Shown piece by piece: positions 44,668-53,612 of a stretch of 53,612 bases of DNA (position 1 is the first letter of the stretch; every line of letters starts with the position of its first letter). This DNA comes from Reclinomonas americana ATCC 50394 (taxonomy: Eukaryota; Jakobida; Jakobea; Jakobida), in the NCBI GenBank assembly GCA_048213135.1, contig PS015120.1, forward strand, positions 1 to 53,612, written 5' to 3'. The notes under the pieces are model-generated. The model did no database searches and was not told the DNA's origin. It was given only the letters and a program-made list of their open reading frames with translations. The translations under genes were made by a program, and so were the position numbers.

Positions 44668-45372
44668 TTATCCTGCTGCAAAGTGTTGTTCGCGGATTTG
44701 CTCGGCGACCTTCCACGGGGAGAACGGCTCGCCCACAGGAAACGTACTGTTTTTCATTGCAACAAATGAATTCGTTGACGCCAGGAGGAGGACTGAAACA
44801 CATGGCGAGATCCTGCGAAAGGCAGTGTCTCTTGCGGGTGTTGCCGTTGTGGCCGCCTGTGTCCTAGACACGATCGCGAGGCGGCCACACCAATCGGAGT
44901 TTAGCGGCTCGGCATCATCCGTTCCTGGCGAGACGGTACCTTCGTGTTCCATGGGCAGCAGCCAGGAAAGACAGACAAGGCAGAGAACATCATCGCCACC
45001 GCAGCCACTCTTGCAGCGAAGCACAGATTCAGCGTAGACTCCTAGTACACCGATCCTGTCTCTCAGAAGATCACGCGCACCACGCTGCGATTGGCCGTCT
45101 GACAACACGACCGGCACCGTATTTGCTGGGCTTTCCTTCCACTTCACCGTCCGGTGCCGTATGAGTTGGGGAAGACGGTCGTTGGAGCCTTGTCCATGCG
45201 GTGTCGGTACGGTGACGGGCAAAGCTCGAAGAGGGCCGGTGCCGGACGGTTCGGCTATCGCCAGCGATTCCGATGCCGTCCGGCCACTCACCGCCACCTG
45301 AGTCTCCGTACGGCACCGTGACCATTCTTCTGCGCCGCCGGACGGTGCCGTACGGCTACTCACCACTCCCAC
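44668..45372 (-). other. Open frame of 234 codons, coding status unclear
   Basis: A long minus-strand frame with no stop (ends VAEQIREQHFAAG). It overlaps a region of GC-rich direct and inverted repeats (45140-45420), shows no known motif, and has no clear splice context. The plus strand is also open over 44576-45037. It could be an exon, a remnant of a mobile element, or chance in GC-rich DNA. Confidence 0.3.
45306..45355. repeat. 14-bp perfect inverted repeat within ACGGTGCCGT-rich cluster
   Basis: CCGTACGGCACCGT (45306-45319) and its exact reverse complement (45342-45355) are separated by 22 bases. Related motifs (ACGGCACCGT / ACGGTGCCGT and one-base variants) occur about seven times between 45145 and 45420. 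A roughly 72-base direct repeat is also present (ACTCACC...GAGTCTCCG.ACGGCACCGT, twice). Confidence 0.7.
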
Positions 45373-45619
45373 GAGTCTCCGAACGGCACCGTCACCAACA
45401 TCACCGAACGGTGTCGCGAGATTACCTCACGCATTGATCACGCATCACCACTCGAGCCCACCCATACGCGTGAGCATTGAGAGGTCACGACCATTGTCTC
45501 TTTATGATCACTCGCTAGCGCAGCGGCCAGCGTGCCATCTTCTGCATGTGTGCATGCGCTGCAGTGGTTTGGTGCTTGTGTTGATGCATCTCTCGCGCAA
45601 CAGTCGAATCCACTGTCGA

Positions 45620-47034
45620 CATGGACGAGCGGTTAGCATGCTCTTTGTCACAGTGTTGTGGATGGCTGTGCAGCAGTGCACCACTGCCACTGTTTCTTGG
45701 CCTTTCTTTGCGAGTGAGCATTCTGCCATTCCACTGTGATCAACCAACACGACTTGTCTCTCTCGTTCGCTTGCTTCCGCGCGCAGAAGTCTCTCTCCGT
45801 GTGTCAGGTGCACAGAGTTGATCCGTGTGCTGTCCCTCTCTGACCATGTTCACTACTCACGCTGCTTGAGCCTCTGCCGTCTTGGCGTGGTAAGTAAGCG
45901 CAACTGCGTTTTTTGTTGTTTGAGCATTTTTCCGCTGTGCTTCCTTGCTCACCCCTGTTCATGCCTGCGTATCCTTGCGTCGAGACAGGCTTCTCCAGCA
46001 CACACTCAGTGATGCATGTGAGAGTGGCACTGCTGATGCGCGTGTGCCGTGCCACGTCGTCCCTCGTGTGAGTGATGACTTGTTTGATATCGATTGAGCA
46101 TTTTTCCGAGCATATCACTCACCAAAGAGGCCGTCGTCTGTAGCAGCACAGTGAACCACTCTGCACCCTTGGTGCATGCCTTGCTACCTGCGAGCTCGTG
46201 GTGACGCACATCATGCATGATCTCTTTGAGGTTTGGCCCTCACACACTTCTCATCTCATGTGAGCACTCGTAACCTATTGCGCCATCTGTTCTCTCTCTC
46301 GTTGAGCAGCTTTGGCACCAATGCTGCACTGCTCTACATGCAGCGATCGGTGTGACTGAGCCTGTTAGCAGGAGCCCTCATTATATCTGGCCCGTCACCT
46401 TCACCGCAGCGTCGTCTTCGTTGTTACATCTTGACACCGTTGCAGTGCCACTCGTGTCGTCGGTATCCATGAGTAGTGCGTGCTCCTGGCGACTACGGTG
46501 TGCGCCGTGGTGTGCTATTTTGTGGCAGACATGTCTCATGGTGCTCGTACTGAGGTGAGCAAAAGCTGTGCAGTGTCATGTGCTTCATGATCACGGTTGG
46601 TTGACACTGTATCGCAGCGGCTTCTTGCTCAACCGAGCAACAGCATTGACGATGATGCATTCGAAGGAACCAAGTGGCACTGGCTCTGTGGCGGCGGAGA
46701 CCCGGATCTGGCTGTGCTTCCACACAGTGCTACTGCATTTCGGATTTGGGTGCAAGACCGAGTCTGATTTGAACCCCTGACATCTGCCAGTGACCCTCCC
46801 ACCTTAACCGCCGAGTCACAGCGGTGGTGGTTATATCGATCAGCAAGAATCAACCATCCCCCATCGACAAGCATCCAACAAGCCCGCCAAAGGCGATCAG
46901 CAACAGGTGGTCTCTCGCAGACTGACGAGGATGGCGATCGGCAATGTCTGGTGGAGATCGTGATGCGGTGCTTTCTGGCGGAGGAGGCTCAGGTGGTGGT
47001 GCACCAGTGCGTGCAAGCTGGCCAGTTCCTGTAG
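45620..47034 (+). CDS. Weakly supported multi-exon gene of unknown function
   Basis: Several plus-strand segments read as protein and are bounded by splice-like sites: CESLSPCVRCTELIRVLSLS with DHVHYSRCLSLCRLG (to about 45890); HVRVALLMRVCRATSSL; ITKEAVVCSSTVNHSAPLVH; FGTNAALLYMQRS; SHGARTERLLAQPSNSIDDD with FEGTKWHWLCGGGDPDLAVL; and a final TDEDGDRQCLVEIVMRCFLA then QVVVHQCVQAGQFL, with a stop at 47032-47034. The 5' end and most joins are uncertain, and codon use is less GC-rich than in the flanking genes. No family was recognised. Some segments may belong to a decayed gene. Confidence 0.35.
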
Positions 47035-47082
47035 CGTTCATTTTTTCGAATGAAAGAAACACTGTTCACTCACACTCTCGGT

Positions 47083-47426
47083 NNNNNNNNNNNNNNNNNN
47101 NNNNNNNNNNNNNNNNNNNNNNNNNNNNNNNNNNNNNNNNNNNNNNNNNNNNNNNNNNNNNNNNNNNNNNNNNNNNNNNNNNNNNNNNNNNNNNNNNNNN
47201 NNNNNNNNNNNNNNNNNNNNNNNNNNNNNNNNNNNNNNNNNNNNNNNNNNNNNNNNNNNNNNNNNNNNNNNNNNNNNNNNNNNNNNNNNNNNNNNNNNNN
47301 NNNNNNNNNNNNNNNNNNNNNNNNNNNNNNNNNNNNNNNNNNNNNNNNNNNNNNNNNNNNNNNNNNNNNNNNNNNNNNNNNNNNNNNNNNNNNNNNNNNN
47401 NNNNNNNNNNNNNNNNNNNNNNNNNN
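47083..47426. other. Assembly gap (N)
   Basis: 344 Ns at the outer end of the left CDC16 arm; exon 1 of that copy would fall here. Confidence 0.99.
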
Positions 47427-50113
47427 GACGAGAGAGAGAGAGAGAGAGAGGGAGGCACAGAGAAAGATCGAAAGAGAGACAGGGAGAGGTACTGAGGGAA
47501 TGAGGGCGTGAGATCGGGAAGGAGAAGAGATGGAGACACAGAGATTGATGCAGAGAAACAGATGAGTGAAGCAGAGACAGAGGACACACATACACACACG
47601 CACACACACACACACACAGAGAGAGAGAGGAGGCAGCAAAGTGTCGCTTGAGTTGTCTCATCACTTGAGAGAACTCCTAATCTCGAGTAGTTGTCAGCTC
47701 ATCTTTCCCCTTCCCTTTCCCCGTCATCTCAGCCGACGGCAACAACATCGCCGACGTGATGCTCCTCGCCGAGGCACTCTTCCTCGGCGGTCAGTACGAA
47801 CGCGCCTACGAAGTCATTACGCTGCGTCGACTGCACGCGAGGCACCTCCCCGCGCTGCTGCTGGCCGGACGGTGTTTGGTGAGGATCACACCAAGCAAAC
47901 TTGTCTCCCTCCATCAGTGGCTGACCACCAACAATCGCACGCAGGAACGTGCCGAGCAGTGGTCTCCGTGCCTGCTCCTGCTGGGCGAGGAGGAGAGTGC
48001 GCTGGAGCGCGACATTTTCAGCCGTGCCGACGATGCAGTGACCACCGACGAGAAGGATCTGTTGGCCGATCTGTTTTCGCTGCGCGGTCGCTGCTGCGAG
48101 CAGCAAGAGGACACGGGGCAGGCGGCCAAGTGGTACCAGAAGGCGCTCAGTTTGAACTCGTATTGCTTCGAGGCCTTTGACGGTCTCGTCAATCACTCTC
48201 TCGTGACACCGGCTGTGGGTGCGTCGGCGCAGTGGCTGCCGCATGTTTTAATGTCGCGGTCTTCCCTTCCTCCTCACCTCCTCCTCCTCCTCCTCCTCCT
48301 TTGTGCAGCCGAAGAGCAGCTGCACACTGTCAAGTTCCTGCCCGAGGAGGAGTGGTTGCGCTGCATCTACACCATCAACTTGTCGCTGGTGAGTGGAATG
48401 AGACTCGGGTGATGCGTGTGCTAGTGATCGCACTGATGTTTATGTGATTGCGCAGTACTCACCCACCACCACCGTGCGCGACCTGATCGACCGCCTGTTC
48501 CATCAGTACAAGATGAAGCGCAACACATTCGTCGGCGGCCTGTACGCTGCCATCAAATTTCACCATCAGAACTACGAGGGCGCCTACAAGCTGACCAAGG
48601 AGTTGCGATTGGGAGTTCTCTCTCTTTGTCTTCGTCCGTTGCCGTCCTTTTCACACTCCTTTTCTCGCACAGGCTGCTGAGTGGCAACGGAGGGTGGGAG
48701 TTGGGCTCGGCGGACGATGCCCTTCTCTGTGTATACGTTGCCTGTCTGGTTGCACTCGGTCACAAGAGCGAGTTGTTTTACGTGTCGCACCGTTTGATTG
48801 AGGACTTTGCTGGACGTCCCATCTCGTGGTACGCTGTCGGCGCCTACTACTACCTGCTCAAGAAATTCGAGAATGCGCGCAAGCATTTCAGGTGCGGCGC
48901 GCTGCACTCTTCGTCTTGCATCTGTGTGTGTGACGCGCTCACGGATGTGGTGTGCAACGAGCAGGAAGGCGACGCAGATGAATCCGCGTTTTGCTGCTGC
49001 CTGGGTGGCGTACGGTCATGCGTTTGCGGCGCAAGATGAGAGCGACCAGGTGTGCTGGCATGGTTCATGTCCCGTGGCATTCCTATCTGCTCATCACTGT
49101 GTGCAGGCCATGACCGCCTATCGCACCGCCTATCGCTTGGCCGAGGGCTCGCACATTCCGGCGCTGTGTGCTGGCATGGAGTATGCACGCGCGGCGAACA
49201 CGTTCCACGCCGAGCAGTACCTGATGAAAGCGCAAGCGGCGTGCCCCGAGGACCCCATGGTGTTCAACGAACTCGGTGTCCTCATGTACAACAACAAGGA
49301 GTTGCGTGGTTGGATGACGGAGGTGCGGTGTATGAAGCAAATAATTTACTGTGGTGATCCATGTGTGCACAGTTTTGTGGAGGCCGAAAAGTACCTCCGA
49401 CACGGCCTGCGGTTGGTCGGCTCTGTCAGTGCCATCAACAAGGAGAATCAGGTGTTGTTCTTCAACTTGGCACACGTTCTGCGGAAGACACAGTTGCGTG
49501 GAGCGAGCGAGTGAGTGAGTGGGAGGAGGTGGTGCTGATGCGTTGTGTGCTGCGTGTGCTTGTGAATAGGCGGTATCGCGAGGCCATCGACTTGTTCCTC
49601 TTGTGTCTGACGGTGGCACCGCAATCGGCCACCATTCTGTCGGCTCTGGGTCTCACGTATCACACAAACAGTCAGCTGGATCAGGTGCGCATAGGCAGGA
49701 AAAGAGAAGTTCCTTATTGCCGTGCTCACCCGTGCGGTCGACGTGCACGCAGGCAATATCTTGCTACCAAAAGGCGCTGGGCGTGAGGCCGGAGGACACG
49801 CTGGTGAATTCGTTGTTGAATCGTGCATTTAAGGAGCTCTTTGAGACGCCAGGACCAGATCCAGTTCCACGTGGTGCGTGTTTGCGTGTTTGCGTGTATG
49901 TGAAGTCTGCTTCCTTGCCTCATCGGTATCTATGTCCGTGCGCCCATGCAGTGGACAGTCCGCATGGAGCTGTCAGCTTCCCGGAGCGGTGGTTCCGCGA
50001 ACCATCTCCCATCCCGCGCGTCACCGAAGTCGGCGGCGCCGATGCGTCGATTACGCGAGATGATGATGTGGACGACGTGGACGATGACGACGAAGAATAG
50101 CGAAGCGTGGTGG
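47427..50113 (+). repeat. Left arm of a large inverted repeat (CDC16 locus)
   Basis: The arm mirrors 50134 to about 52870 on the other strand, including coding exons, introns, 3' end and the GA-rich upstream intron. It ends gaagcgtggtgg at the 20-N gap; the right arm ends gaagcgtggtgc when read in the same sense. Confidence 0.93.
47733..50100 (+). CDS. CDC16: CDC16/APC6, TPR subunit of the anaphase-promoting complex, left copy (exon 1 missing)
   Basis: Exon 2 starts at 47733 (ADGNNIADVMLLAEALFLGG then QYERAYEVITLRRL). Eight or more further exons follow: AKWYQKALSLNSYCFEAFDG; YSPTTTVRDLIDRLFHQYKM; SELFYVSHRLIEDFAGRPIS with WYAVGAYYYLLKKFENARKH; KATQMNPRFAAAWVAYGHAF; CPEDPMVFNELGVLMYNNKE; LFFNLAHVLRKT; REAIDLFLLCLTVAPQSATI; AISCYQKALGVRPEDTLVNS. 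These tetratricopeptide repeats match CDC16/APC6 in order (compare 'ANELFYLSHKLVD...PVSWFAVGCYY' in the animal protein). The APC/C ubiquitinates cyclins and securin in mitosis. The C-terminus is acidic (DDDVDDVDDDDEE), with a stop at 50098-50100. The first exon is not visible and would lie in the 47083-47426 gap. Confidence 0.9.
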
Positions 50114-50133
50114 NNNNNNNNNNNNNNNNNNNN
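50114..50133. other. 20-N gap at the centre of the inverted repeat
   Basis: Exactly 20 Ns, probably a fixed-size scaffolding join rather than a measured distance. Confidence 0.95.
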
Positions 50134-52870
50134 GCACCACGCTTCGCTATTCTTCGTCGTCATCGTCCACGTCGTCCACATCATCATCTCGCGTAATCGA
50201 CGCATCGGCGCCGCCGACTTCGGTGACGCGCGGGATGGGAGATGGTTCGCGGAACCACCGCTCCGGGAAGCTGACAGCTCCATGCGGGCTGTCCACTGCA
50301 TGGGCGCACGGACATAGATACCGATGAGGCAAGGAAGCAGACTTCACATACACGCAAACACGCAAACACGCACCACGTGGAACTGGATCTGGTCCTGGTG
50401 TCTCAAAGAGCTCCTTGAATGCACGATTCAGCAACGAATTCACCAACGTGTCCTCGGGCCTCACGCCCAGCGCCTTTTGGTAGCAAGATATTGCCTACGT
50501 GCACGTCGACCGCACGGGTGAGCACGGCAATAAGGAACTTCTCTTTTTCCTGCCTATGCGCACCTGATCCAGCTGACTATTCGTGTGATACGTGAGACCC
50601 AGTGCCGACAGAATGGTGGCCGATTGAGGTGCCACCGTCAGACACAAGAGGAACAAGTCGATGGCCTCGCGATACCGCCTGTTCACAAGCACACGCAGCA
50701 CACAACGCGTCAGCAACACCTCCTCGCACTCACTCACTTGCTCGCTCCACCCAACTGTGTCTTTCGCAGCACGTGTGCCAAGTTGAAGAACAACACCTGA
50801 TTCTCCTTGTTGATGGCACTGACAGAGCCGACCAATCGCAGGCCGTGTCGGAGGTACTTTTCGGCCTCCACAAAACTGCGCACACATGGATCATCACAGT
50901 AAATCACTTGCTTCGTACACAGCACCTCCGTCATCCAACCACGCAACTCCTTGTTGTTGTACATGAGGACGCCGAGTTCGTTGAACACCATGGGGTCCTC
51001 GGGGCACGCTGCCTGCGCTTTCATCAGGTACTGCTCGGCGTGGAATGTGTTTGCCGCGCGTGCATACTCCATGCCAGCACACAGCGCTGGAATGTGCGAG
51101 CCCTCGGCCAAGCGATATGCGGTGCGATAAGCGGTCATGGCCTGCGCACAGTGATGAGCAGACAAGAATGCCATGGGACATGAACCATGTCAGCACACCT
51201 GGTCGCTCTCATCTTGTGCCGCAAACGCATGACCGTACGCCACCCAGGCAGCAGCAAAGCGCGGATTCATCTGCGTCGCCTTCCTGCTCAATGCACACCA
51301 CATCCGTGAGCGCGTCACACACACAGATGCAAGACGAAGAGTGTAGTGCGCCGCACCTGAAATGCTTGCGCGCATTCTCGAATTTCTTGAGCAAGTAGTA
51401 GTAGGCGCCGACAGCGTACCACGAGATGGGACGTCCAGCAAAGTCCTCAATCAAACGGTGCGACACGTAAAACAACTCGCTCTTGTGCCCGAGTGCAACC
51501 AGACAGGCAACGTAAACACAGAGAAGGGCATCATCTGCCGAGCCCAACTCCCACCCCCCGTTGCCACTCAGCAGCCTGTGCGAGAAAAGGAGTGTGAGGA
51601 GGACAATGGCCGATGAAGACAAAGAGAATGCACTCCCATTCGCAACTCCTTGGTCAGCTTGTAGGCGCCCTCGTAGTTCTGATGGTGAAATTTGATGGCA
51701 GCGTACAGGCCGCCGACGAATGTGTTGCGCTTCATCTTGTACTGATGGAACAGGCGGTCGATCAGGTCGCGCACGGTGGTGGTGGGTGAGTACTGCGCAA
51801 TCACATAAACATTAGCGCCATCACTAACACGCGCATCACCCGAGTCTCATTCCACTCACCAGCGACAAGTTGATGGTGTAGATGCAGCGCAGCCACTCCT
51901 CCTCGGGCAGGAACTTGACAGTGTGCAGCTGCTCTTCGGCTGCACAAAGGGGTGAGAATGGAGGTGAGGAGGGAGGGATGCGACATTAAAACATGCGGCA
52001 GCCACAGCGCCGACGCACCCACAGCCGGAGTCACGAGTGAGTGATTGACGAGACCGTCAAAGGCCTCAAAGCAATACGAGTTCAAACTGAGCGCCTTCTG
52101 GTACCACTTGGCCGCCTGCCCCGTGTCCTCCTGCTGCTCGCAGCAGCGACCGCGCAGCGAAAACAGATCGGCCAACAGATCCTTCTCGTCGGTGGTCACA
52201 GCATCGTCGGCACGGCTGAAAATGTCGCGCTCCAGCGCACTCTCCTCCTCGCCCAGCAGGAGCAGGCACGGAGACCACTGCTCGGCACGTTCCTGCACGC
52301 GATCGTGTGTGGTCAGCCACTGATGGAGGGAGACAAGTGTGCTTTGTGCGATCCTTACCAAACACCGTCCGGCCAGCAGCAGCGCGGGGAGGTGTCTCGC
52401 GTGCAGCCGACGCAGTGTGATGACTTCGTAGGCGCGTTCGTACTGACCGCCGAGGAAGAGTGCCTCGGCGAGGAGCATCACGTCGGCGATGTTGTTGCCG
52501 TCGGCTGAGATGACGGGGAAAGGGAAGGGGAAAGATGAGCTGACAACTACTCGAGATTAGGAGTTCTCTCAAGTGTTGAGACAACTCAAGCGACACCATG
52601 GTGCCCTCTGTGTGTGTGTGTGTGTGTGCGTCTGTCTATGTGTGTATCCCTCTGTCTCTGCTTCACTCATTTGTCTCTCTGCATCAATCTCTGTGTCTCC
52701 ATCTCTTCTCCTTCCCGATCTCTCGCCCTCACTCCTTCCCTCACTTTCTCTCTCTCTCTCTCTCTTTCTCAGTCTGTGACTCTCTGTCTCTGGCTGTGTC
52801 TCTCTCTCAGTCTGTGCCTCTCCCCCATCCTCTCTCTTTCTCCCTCTGTCTCTCTTTCGATCTTTCTCTG
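50134..52870 (-). repeat. Right arm of the large inverted repeat (CDC16 locus)
   Basis: Reverse complement of 47427-50113. Exon 2 to stop spans 2358 bases here and 2368 in the left arm, so only small indels separate them. The outer end is a C/T-rich repeat (52605-52975) where exact alignment is unclear. Confidence 0.9.
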
Positions 52871-53097
52871 TGCCTCTCTCTCACACACTCTGCCTCCATC
52901 ACTCCTCCCTCCTCTCTCCTCTCTCTCTCTCTCTCTCCATCACTCCTCCTTCCCTCTCTCTGTCTCTCTCTCTCACCTTCTGTTGTCAACGACACCAACT
53001 TGTCAGCCAAGAACGCTGCATTCACATGCGAATGTCTCGCCAGTGCTCCCTGCACTTTCAGCCGCAGAAGCGCCGCAGCGTGCTCAATCGCACTCAT
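50147..53097 (-). CDS. CDC16: CDC16/APC6, right copy (complete)
   Basis: ATG 53097 opens exon 1 (MSAIEHAAALLRLKVQGALA, RHSHVNAAFLADKLVSLTTE), matching the CDC16 N-terminal helix pair ('SALFWADKVASLS' in the animal protein). The intron runs 52976-52505 (472 bases, purine-rich on the sense strand). Exon 2 to the stop (50147-50149) repeats the left copy. I found no amino-acid replacement in the exons compared, although silent changes occur (for example Leu TTG versus CTG in EEEWLRC). The full product is about 600 residues, the usual size. It contains multiple TPRs for APC/C scaffold assembly and ends in the same acidic tail. This is the only copy with a visible start codon. Confidence 0.92.
52505..52976 (-). 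repeat. Purine-rich first intron of CDC16
   Basis: The plus strand is (CT)n, (GT)n and tctgtctc-type repeats, so the sense strand is GA-rich. Donor gtgaga follows GAAG; the acceptor catctcag precedes CCGACGG. Confidence 0.8.
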
Positions 53098-53612
53098 CAA
53101 CGTAAACACGAGGGAAACAAACAAGAACGATTTCGCGCCAAAAAAGAAAAACACGGCTGTCCTGCGCACACACGAGCTCCCGGTCTCCAGCACGGGGGAA
53201 AGAAGGTGTTGTGGATGTGGTTCGTGGGTATAGTGCACGTCCGTGCTGCGGCTGAACCTGGCGCTTTTTTTGGTGAAACATGCTCGACGTCGCGTCGACG
53301 TTGATCTTCTTGTCGCTTGTGCTGCGGCTGCGCGCGTGCCATCTTCACTGCCACTGTGTTCATGCATGTCACTATAATATGCGCAGTCGTGCATGCGGCT
53401 GTTTCAAGCGACACGGGCTGCAAAGTCGACGTCGCATTAAACTGCGCGCTTTCTAAGCTGCGATTACAAGCGGAGATGAAGAATTTGATGCCGACGATAA
53501 CGTTGGCACTCATCTTGCACATAGTGGGCAGGTGGGCGTCGTTTTCACCACGATTTAGAGTGAGAGGACACCACGCTGTCCCACAACCTCTCTCACACTT
53601 AACTTCAGTAGG
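53098..53612. promoter_or_regulatory. CDC16 upstream region
   Basis: Holds TTTCGCGCCAAA (53131-53142), a canonical E2F site, 34 bases upstream of the CDC16 start codon. At 53476 a plus-strand ATG opens a short hydrophobic reading (MKNLMPTITLALILHIVG) followed by gtgggc, a possible first exon with signal peptide for a divergent gene; it is too short to call. Confidence 0.45.

Noticed and set aside
44668-45372. Calling the 234-codon minus frame a gene
   Set aside because: No motif, no splice context and heavy overlap with repeats; kept only as an unclear open frame.
46757-46830. tRNA or tRNA-derived SINE on the minus strand (A-box-like TGACTCGGCGG and B-box-like GGTTCAAATC)
   Set aside because: Box spacing fits, but the T-stem and acceptor stem do not pair, and the interval is next to possible plus-strand exons. 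At most a degenerate relic.

Overview
This window is nuclear DNA from a eukaryote. Nearly every gene is split by short introns (mostly about 50-110 bases) with GT...AG borders such as gtgagt/gtgcgt and gcag. Genes are packed tightly on both strands, and coding regions are GC-rich. The mix of genes suggests a unicellular protist: a Thg1-like protein of the TLP type, a multi-spanning membrane protein with a TKL-type kinase, and a secreted CAP + EGF + SUEL-lectin protein. The lineage cannot be fixed from this sequence; an amoebozoan or a unicellular relative of animals would fit. Ten runs of N interrupt the window and cut several genes.

Layout. 1-3247 (+): XRCC1, 5' end outside the window. 3291-6343 (+): SCFD2-like Sec1/Munc18 protein. 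6377-9905 (-): HEAT-repeat-like protein. 10097-16302 (+): large secreted protein with a CAP/SCP domain, about 20 EGF-like modules, a SUEL-type lectin domain and a His/Gln/Asn/Pro-rich tail. 16501-19746 (-): extended-PHD chromatin protein with an FYRC-like segment. 20306-21194 (+): Pro-rich/Cys-rich protein with an 8-base frameshift; a second C-terminal copy lies at 22439-22601. 21260 (+): start of COX17. 22740-23566 (-): unknown protein. 23599-24739 (-): Thg1-like protein. 24812-26066 (-): SET/MYND (SMYD-like) protein. 26164-30588 (+): leucine-rich-repeat protein with a 954-base purine-rich intron. 31674-36885 (-): multi-TM TKL receptor-like kinase. 38616-40159 (+): decayed non-LTR retrotransposon end with a zinc knuckle and a restriction-like endonuclease. 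41447-41871 (-): secreted protein fragment. 42947-44493 (-): Pro-rich membrane protein. About 45620-47034 (+): weakly supported gene. 47733-50100 (+) and 50147-53097 (-): two head-on copies of CDC16/APC6 forming a near-perfect inverted repeat around a 20-N gap.

The genes do not form a pathway. They are housekeeping genes for DNA repair, membrane traffic, copper delivery to cytochrome oxidase, tRNA 5'-end repair, histone biology and the anaphase-promoting complex, set beside surface and signalling proteins. The most unusual observations are: the repeated phase-2 introns that all split a cysteine codon in the EGF protein; the CAP-EGF-SUEL architecture; the CDC16 inverted duplication, in which exons look unchanged at protein level while introns differ; the strongly purine-rich sense strand of the long introns; and a hairpin repeat shared with the 3' flank of the retrotransposon.
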